Of a stretch of 15,487 nt of DNA, positions 1-6,407 are shown piece by piece. The position numbers and the translations under genes were made by a program. A model generated the notes under the pieces. The model was not told the origin of the DNA, ran no database searches, and saw nothing but the letters and a program-made list of their open reading frames with translations. Each line of letters starts with the position of its first letter. Position 1 is the stretch's first letter. Source of the DNA: Lachnospiraceae bacterium (GTDB lineage Bacteria; Bacillota; Clostridia; Lachnospirales; Lachnospiraceae); contig VSNH01000085.1 of assembly GCA_009774215.1 (NCBI GenBank), forward strand, positions 1 through 15,487, written 5' to 3'.

Positions 1-628
1 TCTCCATATTCCGCGCAAAGCTCTCCGCCCCCATAATCTGGTAGAGCGCGTCGTAGAGCGGCCGCAGATACGGGTCGACCTTGCTCTGCAGATCCCCAGG
101 AAGAAAACCGAGCTTCTCCCCCGCTTCAATGGCCGGTCGTGTCAGGATAATGCGGCTCACCTCGTTGTTTTTAAACGCGGTCACCGCCATCGCCATCGCC
201 AGATACGTCTTTCCCGTACCGGCAGGCCCTACCCCGAAAACAATCATATTGTCACGCATAGCGTCCACATACTGCTTCTGTCCCAAGGTCTTTGGTTTGA
301 TCGGTTTACCGCTCACGGTATGGCAGATGCAGTCGCTGTCCATGGCAAGCAGCATGTCCTCCTTATGCTCCCGGCCAAGCTCTATGGCATAATCCACACT
401 CTGTTCCTCCAAAATTGCACCTCTCTTTGACAGGACAAGCAGTTCGTTTATAATACGGGCTGCCCTGTCCGCGGCCTCCCGCTCTCCCGAAATCCGGACT
501 GCACCGTCCCGGTCTACGATCATTACGTTCAGATCATTCTCAATCCTTTTCATGTGAGAGTCAAACTCCCCGAAAAGATTCCGCATGTGCTCCACCGGCA
601 CATCAATACTGACTGTAAACGCGTCCAT
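1..628 (-). CDS. phoH: PhoH-family ATPase, N-terminal part (runs off the window start)
   Basis: Cytoplasmic PhoH-like P-loop ATPase, a family linked to RNA metabolism and ribosome or RNase function. About 209 codons are visible and the 3' end lies outside the window. Residues 1-100 form the N-terminal part (start MDAFTVSIDVPVEHM), which has a KH-like RNA-binding character in this family. The ATPase domain begins near residue 115, with Walker A GPAGTGKT at residues 134-141, followed by the family-typical stretches TRPAIEAGEKLGFLPGD and QSKVDPYLRPLYDAL. I chose ATG at 628 because a GAAGGGCGGGG ribosome site lies just before it; an in-frame GTG at 652 is less likely. It starts 30 bp after the yqfD stop. 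The order yqfC-yqfD-phoH is the conserved Firmicute arrangement, which argues for cotranscription. Family assignment is firm; the exact cellular role is not known from sequence. Confidence 0.95.
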   Translation of the reverse strand, partial: MDAFTVSIDVPVEHMRNLFGEFDSHMKRIENDLNVMIVDRDGAVRISGEREAADRAARIINELLVLSKRGAILEEQSVDYAIELGREHKEDMLLAMDSDCICHTVSGKPIKPKTLGQKQYVDAMRDNMIVFGVGPAGTGKTYLAMAMAVTAFKNNEVSRIILTRPAIEAGEKLGFLPGDLQSKVDPYLRPLYDALYQIMGAESFARNME

Positions 629-658
629 TCCCCGCCCTTCATACAATCTCACGCTGCA

Positions 659-1906
659 TCAATCCGTCGTCGCGTCCTCTTCCTTTTCGGATTCTTCTAC
701 CGGTTCCGTAACGGTCGGCACCGGTTTCACCGCCGATTCTTCAAGCTGCATATGAGCATATAGTACCCATTTTTTATCATTCTTTTTTATTGTAACATTT
801 TTTTCTGCAATTTGTACCCCTTTTTCATTTAAAGTTGCGATAATTTTTCTAAACCGCTCCTGCAAAAGCGTTTTCATTTCCTCCGCCGTATGCTTTTTCG
901 ACACAATTTCGTATTCCTGCACCGTCCTCTTTCCATAATACAGCGGCAGATACAAATGATCCAGAAGCTGCACCTGCTTTTTCTCTTCACTGGTATCAAA
1001 AAAGGCATAGGGAACCTTTCGAAAACGGAAAGCGATCTCCTTATCACCCGTTCCGACTACCGGAATTTCAATTGCCTCTCCCGTGTAACATTTCTCCTCG
1101 TAGGCGATCTCTTCTTCCAGGGAAAGATTCCGTGCATAACTCAAGGTAATATCCGCGTCCGCCTCCACATACTGATATCTGCGTACCGTGGTATCCTCAT
1201 TGTAGACGGGAACCGCACCGCTCACCAGCACATCCCCTTTCTGCACACTGTCCCCACAGGACACCTGCGGCACACCGCTTCTGGTGATAATGTAAGTCAC
1301 CACGCCTTCCTTTTCGGCCACCAGATCCATGCCTTTGTCCGTCTCCGCCTTATTGCGGTTATCGTAGACCGGCATCTCGTTCTCCTTTATGCGAATCAGA
1401 AGCGTGGTGCCCCGAAGCTGCACGGAAGTCCATGTAATCAGGTCATAGTCCTCCCGAAGCGCCTGCTCAAGCTTCTCGATCTCCAGCCCGCTCTTTTTCA
1501 TGGCAGTATGCACGCCCTGCTCCTCCAGATAATCCATCAGCACGTCTTCCGTCAGGGCGAAATTCCCCTCAATCCGGATATCCCAGATAAAGCGGGAAGC
1601 CAGACACCAGAAAAATATGCAGCAGACAAGCCCCGCCACAAACAGCTTTCTTCTCCACATTTTTGACGCAAAAAAAGGCAGGCCGTATTTGCCTGTAACG
1701 GCCGCTCTCGTCCCTGTCTTTTTCAGGAGCGGCTTCAAGGCAAAAAACCCCGCTATACTGATGTGCATGGTGTGGTAATCGCCGTGATCCTCAATATCCC
1801 AGACCAGAACGTCATGATTGCCGCAAAGATTTAAAAGACGCTCCACAGAATAGCCCCACACTTTGATGGCCACATATCCTCTTAAATACTGTATCCAATG
1901 AAGCAT
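659..1906 (-). CDS. yqfD: Sporulation protein YqfD
   Basis: Sporulation-associated membrane protein of the YqfD family, 415 aa, close to the usual length. The N-terminal 80 residues (MLHWIQYLRGYVAIKVWGYS onward) form the conserved cytoplasmic module. One strong transmembrane helix follows at about residues 86-106, after the basic KMWRRK. The rest is a large domain presumably outside the membrane, starting FIWDIRIEGN, with a charged, acidic C-terminus. I chose ATG 1906 over an in-frame GTG at 1924 because AGGGGAAGG precedes the ATG at good spacing. It follows the yqfC stop by 22 bp and precedes phoH by 30 bp. In Bacillus subtilis yqfC and yqfD belong to the mother-cell sigma-E regulon and are needed for normal sporulation; the molecular function is unknown. 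This gene indicates an endospore-forming lineage. Confidence 0.94.
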   Translation of the reverse strand: MLHWIQYLRGYVAIKVWGYSVERLLNLCGNHDVLVWDIEDHGDYHTMHISIAGFFALKPLLKKTGTRAAVTGKYGLPFFASKMWRRKLFVAGLVCCIFFWCLASRFIWDIRIEGNFALTEDVLMDYLEEQGVHTAMKKSGLEIEKLEQALREDYDLITWTSVQLRGTTLLIRIKENEMPVYDNRNKAETDKGMDLVAEKEGVVTYIITRSGVPQVSCGDSVQKGDVLVSGAVPVYNEDTTVRRYQYVEADADITLSYARNLSLEEEIAYEEKCYTGEAIEIPVVGTGDKEIAFRFRKVPYAFFDTSEEKKQVQLLDHLYLPLYYGKRTVQEYEIVSKKHTAEEMKTLLQERFRKIIATLNEKGVQIAEKNVTIKKNDKKWVLYAHMQLEESAVKPVPTVTEPVEESEKEEDATTD

Positions 1907-1928
1907 AGACCTTCCCCTGCACACACAC

Positions 1929-2228
1929 TCAGATATATCGGAGCGCGTCGATCTTTCCGCTGATTTTCATGTCTTCATTGGTATAGTAGTCGATGGCCAG
2001 GCCGCTTCCCTCAAAACAGATCTTCGCGTTCTTGCCCTGCAGCACAATAGACTCCGTCGTATATTCCAAAATCCCCTTATAATTTTCGATAAAAGCTTCA
2101 CGATTCCCTGTGATCGTGACAATGGCCGCCCCCAGCATGGTATCCTTCGGAAGCTTGAGCGATTCCACGATCAGTTCCTTCGATCTGGCAAACGGTGAAA
2201 ATGACTGGCGTCTGTTCTCTCTTCTCAT
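1929..2228 (-). CDS. yqfC: Sporulation protein YqfC (YabP/YqfC family)
   Basis: Small protein of 99 aa in the YabP/YqfC family. The recognisable core is LKLPKDTMLGAAIVTITGN, then a tract around IENYKGILEYTTESIVL and the terminal KISGKIDALRYI. No signal peptide or membrane helix is visible. It is paired with yqfD 22 bp downstream, as in Bacillus and Clostridia, where the pair acts in sporulation. The start is constrained: a TAG stop lies in frame three codons upstream, so ATG 2228 is the first possible ATG. Unusually, no Shine-Dalgarno-like purine run precedes it. An 11-codon reading frame (2225-2260) ends in a TGA overlapping this ATG, so coupled translation is possible. The 107-bp gap upstream carries three hairpins, described separately. 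Confidence 0.92.
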   Translation of the reverse strand: MRRENRRQSFSPFARSKELIVESLKLPKDTMLGAAIVTITGNREAFIENYKGILEYTTESIVLQGKNAKICFEGSGLAIDYYTNEDMKISGKIDALRYI

Positions 2229-2260
2229 GTTACACTATATGTATCATGATTCTGATTCAT
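2225..2260 (-). CDS. Possible 11-codon leader ORF overlapping the yqfC start
   Basis: ATG at 2260 opens an 11-residue frame, MNQNHDTYSVT, whose TGA shares bases with the yqfC ATG (ATGA overlap). yqfC has no ribosome site of its own, so re-initiation from this leader is one way it could be translated. The leader also lacks a clear Shine-Dalgarno sequence, and a frame this short arises easily by chance. The call is weak and rests only on geometry. Confidence 0.2.
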   Translation of the reverse strand: MNQNHDTYSVT

Positions 2261-2265
2261 ACCCG

Positions 2266-2335
2266 GAGAATACGAAGTATTCTCTTAATCGAGTGCCTGC
2301 ACTCGATGTATGCACGGAGAATGCGGATCATTCCC
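2266..2335 (-). repeat. Three tandem hairpins in the rlmH-yqfC gap
   Basis: Three inverted repeats sit in series. Hairpin C spans 2266-2284 with 8-bp perfect arms GAGAATAC/GTATTCTC and a 3-base loop. Hairpin B spans 2288-2307 with 9-bp perfect arms ATCGAGTGC/GCACTCGAT and a 2-base spacer. Hairpin A spans 2317-2335 with 7-bp arms that pair fully on the minus-strand RNA if one G-U is allowed; the plus-strand RNA has an A-C mismatch there. A and C resemble each other (17 of 22 positions from CGGAGAAT onward). None has a T-tract, so they are not standard intrinsic terminators. They start immediately after the rlmH stop. Function is not known from sequence; transcript processing, attenuation or a small dispersed element are possible. 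Confidence 0.6.
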
Positions 2336-2815
2336 TCACTTGTGGTACGGTTCCCTGTTTATAATCCGAAACGCTCTGTAAATCTGCTCCAACAAAACAA
2401 CCCGCATCAGCTGGTGCGGGAATGTCATGTCCGAGAAGCTGACCGCCAGATCAGCCCGTTTCTTTATGCTGTTATGTAAACCAAGAGAGCCGCCAATCAC
2501 GAATACAATGTGGCCGATACCGCTTACGCCAAGCCGCTCAATCTCTCCCGCAAAAGCCTCCGAAGTAAACCGGCGCCCTTCAATCTCCAGCGTCACCACA
2601 TAGGCATCATCCGGCAGAAGCTTTGCAACGCGCGCCCCTTCCTTTTTCAAAATCAGTTCCCGCTCTGTCTCCGAGGCACCGTCCGGTGTCTTCTCATCAG
2701 CCGTCTCCCTGATTTCCAGTCTGCAGTAACGTCCCAGCCGCTTTTCATACTCGGCCGCCGCTTCGCGAAAAAACCTCTCCTTCAGTTTACCGACTGTTAT
2801 CACTGTTATCTTCAT
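2336..2815 (-). CDS. rlmH: 23S rRNA pseudouridine-1915 N3-methyltransferase RlmH
   Basis: SPOUT-class methyltransferase that uses S-adenosylmethionine to methylate pseudouridine 1915 in helix 69 of 23S rRNA on assembled ribosomes. The 159-aa product is the standard family length. It starts MKITVITVGKLKERFF and carries the SAM-binding trefoil-knot signatures FVIGGSLGL (residues 105-113), SFSDMTFPHQLMR (126-138), LLEQIYRAFRI (141-151) and the invariant C-terminal EPYHK. I chose ATG 2815 because it gives the canonical N-terminus and has AGGA at suitable spacing. The frame is open upstream to 2863, but that part is not family-like. The gene overlaps the 3' end of the upstream membrane-protein gene by 29 bp, so the two are probably cotranscribed and translationally coupled. 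Confidence 0.97.
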   Translation of the reverse strand: MKITVITVGKLKERFFREAAAEYEKRLGRYCRLEIRETADEKTPDGASETERELILKKEGARVAKLLPDDAYVVTLEIEGRRFTSEAFAGEIERLGVSGIGHIVFVIGGSLGLHNSIKKRADLAVSFSDMTFPHQLMRVVLLEQIYRAFRIINREPYHK

Positions 2816-3293
2816 ACATTTCCTGATAATATCCGTCCACAAAATTGTCCACGAACGCCTCATCCAGATTCATAAATTTGTCGTCGATGACCGCCCGCAT
2901 CCGCTCCGTGCGCCTGTAGTATTTTTCCTCCTCCGTCAGCTCGGCAAGCGTCTCCCCTTCTTCCTGAATCGCCGCGTCGATCGCCGTGGCGCTTAAATTC
3001 TCCTGACACCATCTGGCGATTTCCGAGCGTAGGGAGTTTTCCGAATTCGCTTTCACCAAAAGCATTTTGGAATCCCGCATGGACACGAAGCCGAACACGA
3101 TAAATAAGACAAACATCGCGCCCATAACGCCACAAACCAGATATTTGGTGATACCCGCGTTTCTGTAAATCGGTATCACATTAAAAAAAATCAGCAATAC
3201 CGCAATAAAACCGACGCCGCCGACTGCCAAAAGTGTGTACGCGGAGGAACGGTTATCCTCCGCCTTTGCTTCGCTGCTTTGATATTGGGGCAT
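2787..3293 (-). CDS. Uncharacterised two-helix membrane protein upstream of rlmH
   Basis: Hypothetical protein of 168 aa. After a short polar N-terminus (MPQYQSSEAKAEDNRSS) there are two transmembrane helices, at about residues 18-37 and 49-69, separated by a short loop (IPIYRNAGITK). A soluble, acidic, probably cytoplasmic C-terminal domain of about 95 residues follows, with aromatic and acidic runs such as EEEKYYRRTERMR and a hydrophilic tail. I recognise no catalytic motif. I chose ATG 3293 because AAGGAGG lies nine bases before it; an in-frame GTG at 3302 overlaps that site. The 3' end overlaps rlmH by 29 bp and contains the rlmH ribosome site, implying coupled translation. My impression is that similar proteins occur near rlmH in other Clostridia, but I could not confirm a named family. 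Confidence 0.8.
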   Translation of the reverse strand: MPQYQSSEAKAEDNRSSAYTLLAVGGVGFIAVLLIFFNVIPIYRNAGITKYLVCGVMGAMFVLFIVFGFVSMRDSKMLLVKANSENSLRSEIARWCQENLSATAIDAAIQEEGETLAELTEEEKYYRRTERMRAVIDDKFMNLDEAFVDNFVDGYYQEMYEDNSDNSR

Positions 3294-3344
3294 AAACCTC
3301 ACCCTCCTTATCTTACGAATTTGAAATATTTTTACCTTTTACAA

Positions 3345-3490
3345 TTCTAGTGCGCCATTTTCCAATTGCATACACTTTTTGCGAAGTCCAGAATTTCCTT
3401 ATACAAGGCGTTTGAGGGAGGCGATGCGGTGGCATCGTTGACCGAAAACAACGCAGTAGAAGGGAATGCTGGCAAGCAAAAAAGGATAGT
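3345..3490. repeat. Probable dispersed repeat sequence (approximate limits)
   Basis: This stretch looks unlike its surroundings. It includes an inverted repeat CGATGC-GGTG-GCATCG at 3422-3437, the block ACCGAAAACAACGCAGTAG at 3441-3459, and a non-coding run ending near 3345. The block resembles sequence I associate with multicopy intergenic repeats of Lachnospiraceae-type genomes, including translated tails such as CVVFGQRC and CMQLENGA. That recognition is from memory and is inference. Only one copy is in the window, so repetition cannot be shown here, and the limits are estimates. Confidence 0.4.
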
Positions 3491-3665
3491 TAATTGGTAA
3501 ATGGAGCACTAGTTCCGAATAGTCAATTCCAAAATTCTGCAGCACAACTTTTGCTACTCTAATCTGATAATCCAATTCTTTATTTTCAGCTGTTTCATGT
3601 GCTTTAATTCTCATCAGATTTACATATGTCATAATAGCGGCTTGTCTTTGCTCTTCTAACTGCAT
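3399..3665 (-). CDS. Small hypothetical protein with an apparently run-on C-terminus
   Basis: An 88-codon frame with a plausible ribosome site (GCAGGTGGG) before ATG 3665 and a possible promoter at 3712-3740. Residues 1-57 (start MQLEEQRQAAIMTYVNLMRI) look like a compact, soluble, mostly helical polypeptide with an even polar and non-polar mix. From about residue 60 the character changes to FLLASIPFYCVVFGQRC and a basic end, and the DNA there falls in the presumed repeat. I infer that the original gene ended near residue 57 and that the present stop was supplied by inserted or rearranged repeat DNA. The coding DNA is visibly AT-richer than the neighbouring genes. No function is recognisable. 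It could be a real small protein or a decaying remnant. Confidence 0.5.
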   Translation of the reverse strand: MQLEEQRQAAIMTYVNLMRIKAHETAENKELDYQIRVAKVVLQNFGIDYSELVLHLPINYPFLLASIPFYCVVFGQRCHRIASLKRLV

Positions 3666-3711
3666 ACACCCACCTGCTTTCTATCATTATGCCATGTATT
3701 GTTACACTGTA

Positions 3712-3740
3712 AGTATATCACAGCCCGGGTGCAAAGTCTA
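3712..3740 (-). promoter_or_regulatory. Possible sigma-A promoter for the small ORF at 3399-3665
   Basis: On the minus strand, TAGACT (3735-3740) and TATACT (3712-3717) are separated by 17 bp, and TGA before TATACT forms an extended -10. The predicted start is near 3705, about 40 bp before ATG 3665. It lies directly after the MORN gene stop. The -35 matches TTGACA at only four of six positions. Confidence 0.4.
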
Positions 3741-3748
3741 TATGGTAC

Positions 3749-4819
3749 TCATTTTAACAGCTCCCTGATCCCTTGATTCTTATTTTCCGATTTATCTATG
3801 TCCAGACAGACGGAATGGTCATCCACATACCGCCACACAGCACACTCACCGATGGCGCTCATATCCCGCCACAGCGTAAATACGCCGTCCGTGGCAACGC
3901 CGTCCCACTCCTGCACATTGCCCGTGTAATCCACGGTGTTGGCATACATATCGCCATTGTAAAGTCCGTTTTTAAAGGGACCGACCACATTTTGCAAAAT
4001 CTTTCCCTGGGTGGGCGCCAGTTTAGATATATCCACTTCATAGTGCTCCGCACCCTGACCGTTTGGCAGATTGTCCGCCCATTCCCCGGCATAACTGTGG
4101 GACATATAAATACCCATAGCGTTTGTCTTGTTCTTCTGGTTGATATAGAAGCGGAACCACGTACCCTTGCCGTTTCTTGTCCCATGACTCCATTCACCGA
4201 AATAGTAGCTGTTCTTTTCATAGATGGCAAGCCCTGTGCCGTGGGGGTTCCCCTCGCTGTCCACATCGCCCTGGTAATAATAATCCCCGGTGCCCTCAAG
4301 CCCCTTGGAGAGCTTCACATAGCGCTTTAAATGGGCCAGATCCCAGATGGCGTCCTGCTTGTTATCCGCAAAATAGGGGTAAGCCTCCTTCAGTATAAAT
4401 TCCTTTGTGTACGCCTCGTCGTTCTCGTCCTCGATATCTACCACAATGGCAGTTTTTTCATTGTCTGCGGAAACCACATCTTCCTCTTCCGCCGACTCTT
4501 CTTCCTCGTCCTCCTCCGTCTCCTCGGACGCAGGTTTTTCCACCGTGGGTCTTTCCTCGCCTTCCCCGATCACCTGCTCTTCCCGTTCCTGCTGTTCCTT
4601 TGCATAATCTGTGATGGACTGCTGGAGATCGCTGTCCGCCTCGTCCTGACGGTTCTGTCTGTTGCTGACCATTACGGTGAGCAGAATCAGAATAAAGATC
4701 AAAAGAACGGCAATTACGCCCAGAAGCACCTTCGTCGTCAGGGTCTTCTGCAGAAGGTTTTCCTCTCCTTCCTCCCGCTCTTTCTCTCTTTTATCATTGT
4801 CCGAATCAGTCAATTTCAT
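3749..4819 (-). CDS. Membrane-anchored MORN-repeat protein
   Basis: Protein of 356 aa with a charged cytoplasmic N-terminus (residues 1-30), one strong transmembrane helix at about 31-51 (VLLGVIAVLLIFILILLTVM), a glutamate-rich linker at about 75-136, then a C-terminal domain built from MORN-type repeats. Repeats visible include YYQGDVDSEGNPHGTGLAIY (181-200), YYFGEWSHGTRNGKGTWF (205-222), YAGEWADNLPNGQGAEHY (243-260) and a degenerate one around GPFKNGLYNGDMYAN. The topology suggests the repeats face outside the cytoplasm. MORN repeats bind lipids or proteins in other systems; the substrate here is unknown. I chose ATG 4819 because of GGTGTGGGAG just before it; the open frame extends upstream to 4885 without family-like sequence. 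It is flanked by the nfnB terminator and a short gap, so it is probably transcribed alone or with the small gene downstream. Confidence 0.85.
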   Translation of the reverse strand: MKLTDSDNDKREKEREEGEENLLQKTLTTKVLLGVIAVLLIFILILLTVMVSNRQNRQDEADSDLQQSITDYAKEQQEREEQVIGEGEERPTVEKPASEETEEDEEEESAEEEDVVSADNEKTAIVVDIEDENDEAYTKEFILKEAYPYFADNKQDAIWDLAHLKRYVKLSKGLEGTGDYYYQGDVDSEGNPHGTGLAIYEKNSYYFGEWSHGTRNGKGTWFRFYINQKNKTNAMGIYMSHSYAGEWADNLPNGQGAEHYEVDISKLAPTQGKILQNVVGPFKNGLYNGDMYANTVDYTGNVQEWDGVATDGVFTLWRDMSAIGECAVWRYVDDHSVCLDIDKSENKNQGIRELLK

Positions 4820-4929
4820 ATGCTCCCACACCTTTCTTTCCCTGCAGCAGCCGCTTATCCGTTTTTGTAAGCGCCCGCATTCCAATATATCCTGCGTTCT
4901 ATTCTACATCATAAAGGACATATTTAAAG

Positions 4930-4961
4930 ATTATACATTGTAAATTATTAAGAATTTCTTA
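4930..4961 (-). promoter_or_regulatory. Possible promoter region of the MORN gene with a palindrome
   Basis: A perfect TATAAT lies on the minus strand at 4930-4935, about 110 bp before ATG 4819. No good -35 is present at 16-18 bp. The -35 position is instead occupied by the palindrome TAAGAA-A-TTCTTA (4949-4961, 6-bp arms), which could bind an activator or repressor. The surrounding sequence is AT-rich, so a chance TATAAT is possible. Confidence 0.35.
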
Positions 4962-4964
4962 TCT

Positions 4965-5002
4965 AAAATGTAAAATCTGCCCGTCGATTTCCGACAGGCA
5001 GA
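4965..5002 (-). terminator. Intrinsic terminator after nfnB
   Basis: On the minus strand an 11-bp stem (TCTGCCTGTCG with CGACGGGCAGA, one G-U pair) encloses the loop GAAAT and is followed by TTTTACATTTT. The arms are 4992-5002 and 4976-4986. It begins 16 bp after the nfnB stop and separates the nfn operon from the MORN gene. Confidence 0.87.
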
Positions 5003-5018
5003 CCTCATACCATAACTT

Positions 5019-6407
5019 TTACTTGGAGAGATATTCATCAATACCTTTCGCGGCAGCCTTTCCGGCTCCCATGGCGAGAATTACGGTAGCCGCGCCCGTT
5101 ACGGCGTCGCCGCCCGCGTAAACGCCTTCTTTCGTGGTCGCGCCGAAGTCCTCCTCGGCCACGATACATTTGTGTTTATTGACCTCAAGCCCTGCCGTGG
5201 TAGAAGAAATCAGCGGATTCGGGGATGTGCCCAGCGACATGATCACCGTGTCCACCTCCATCATGAACTCCGACCCCTCGATCACCACCGGACGACGTCT
5301 GCCCGATGCGTCGGGCTCACCCAGTTCCATGCGCACACATTTCATCCCGGATACCCAGCCGTTTTCATCCGCAACAATCTCCGTGGGGTTCGTCAAAAGA
5401 TCAAATATGATCCCTTCTTCTTTTGCGTGATGCACCTCCTCCACGCGGGCAGGCAGCTCTTCCTCGCTCCTGCGGTATACGATGTGCACCTCCGCGCCGA
5501 GACGAAGCGCCGTTCTCGCGGCGTCCATAGCTACATTGCCGCCACCTACAACAGCCACCTTCTTTCCGCGCATAATGGGCGTGTTGGAAGTCTCGTCAAA
5601 GGCCTTCATCAAATTGCTTCTCGTCAGATATTCGTTGGCGGAGAACACGCCAAGCGCCTGCTCCCCTGGAATCCCCATGAATTTCGGAAGACCTGCGCCG
5701 GAACCGATAAACACGGCATCAAATCCCTCATCCTCCATCAGCTCGTCGATGGTGACGGACTTACCCACCACCACATTGGTCTCAATCTTCACGCCGAGGC
5801 TCTTTACGTTCTCGATCTCCTTTGCCACCACGGCCTGCTTGGGCAGACGGAACTCCGGAATACCATATACAAGCACACCGCCCGGCTCATGGAGCGCCTC
5901 AAAAATCGTGACCTCATAGCCCATCTTGGCCAGGTCACCCGCACAGGTCAAGCCCGCGGGACCGGAACCGATCACGGCAACCTTCTTTCCTTTGTTCTCC
6001 TTCGCGCCCTCAGGCTTGATGCCGTTTTCCCTCGCCCAGTCAGCCACAAAACGCTCCAGTTTGCCGATGGAGACAGGCTCTCCTTTAATGCCGCGGATAC
6101 ACTTGCCCTCACACTGGCTCTCCTGCGGGCACACACGGCCGCATACTGCCGGGAGCGCCGAGGATTCGCTGATAATCTGATAAGCGGCGGCGATATCGCC
6201 CTCTTTCACTTTCTCTATAAAACCGGGAATATTGATCGCTACAGGGCACCCTTTGATACACTGTGCATTCTTACAGTTGATGCAACGGGTCGCCTCGCAC
6301 ATTGCCTCCTCTTTATCATAACCGAGACACACTTCCTCGAAATTTGCCGCACGTACTTTCGCGTCCTGCTCACGCACGGGAACTTTCTTTAATACATCTG
6401 CTTCCAT
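5019..6407 (-). CDS. nfnB: NADPH-binding subunit of NfnAB (GltA-like glutamate synthase small-subunit family)
   Basis: Flavoprotein of 462 aa homologous to the small subunit of NADPH-glutamate synthase. The N-terminal region has two cysteine clusters for [4Fe-4S] centres: Cys37, 42, 45, 50 and 54 (start CEATRCINCKNAQCIKGCP) and Cys89, 93, 99 and 103 (start CGRVCPQESQCEGKC). A FAD-binding GSGPAG follows at 147-152, then PGGVLVYGIPEFRLPK and an NADPH-binding fold with GGGNVAMDAAR around 288-298. The C-terminus has the FAD contact YAGGDAVTGAATVI. I chose ATG 6407 because GAGGAG precedes it. Because it follows an NfnA-like subunit and no glutamate synthase large subunit is visible, I favour the electron-bifurcating NADH-dependent reduced ferredoxin:NADP+ oxidoreductase over glutamate synthase. 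It ends at a strong terminator. A stand-alone GltA role cannot be excluded. Confidence 0.88.
   Translation of the reverse strand: MEADVLKKVPVREQDAKVRAANFEEVCLGYDKEEAMCEATRCINCKNAQCIKGCPVAINIPGFIEKVKEGDIAAAYQIISESSALPAVCGRVCPQESQCEGKCIRGIKGEPVSIGKLERFVADWARENGIKPEGAKENKGKKVAVIGSGPAGLTCAGDLAKMGYEVTIFEALHEPGGVLVYGIPEFRLPKQAVVAKEIENVKSLGVKIETNVVVGKSVTIDELMEDEGFDAVFIGSGAGLPKFMGIPGEQALGVFSANEYLTRSNLMKAFDETSNTPIMRGKKVAVVGGGNVAMDAARTALRLGAEVHIVYRRSEEELPARVEEVHHAKEEGIIFDLLTNPTEIVADENGWVSGMKCVRMELGEPDASGRRRPVVIEGSEFMMEVDTVIMSLGTSPNPLISSTTAGLEVNKHKCIVAEEDFGATTKEGVYAGGDAVTGAATVILAMGAGKAAAKGIDEYLSK

Noticed and set aside
2229..2260. Sigma-E-like promoter before yqfC, using GATACATA as a -10
   Set aside because: Six of eight -10 bases match, but no -35 element is found at the usual 13-15 bp spacing, so I do not call it.
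3773..4870. Several plus-strand frames across the MORN gene
   Set aside because: They lie antisense to a gene with clear MORN repeats, membrane helix and ribosome site, and are compositional shadows.
5172..6392. Long plus-strand open frame of about 406 codons opposite nfnB
   Set aside because: It is antisense to a clear enzyme gene, has no recognisable domain, and reflects the GC-rich codon pattern of nfnB.
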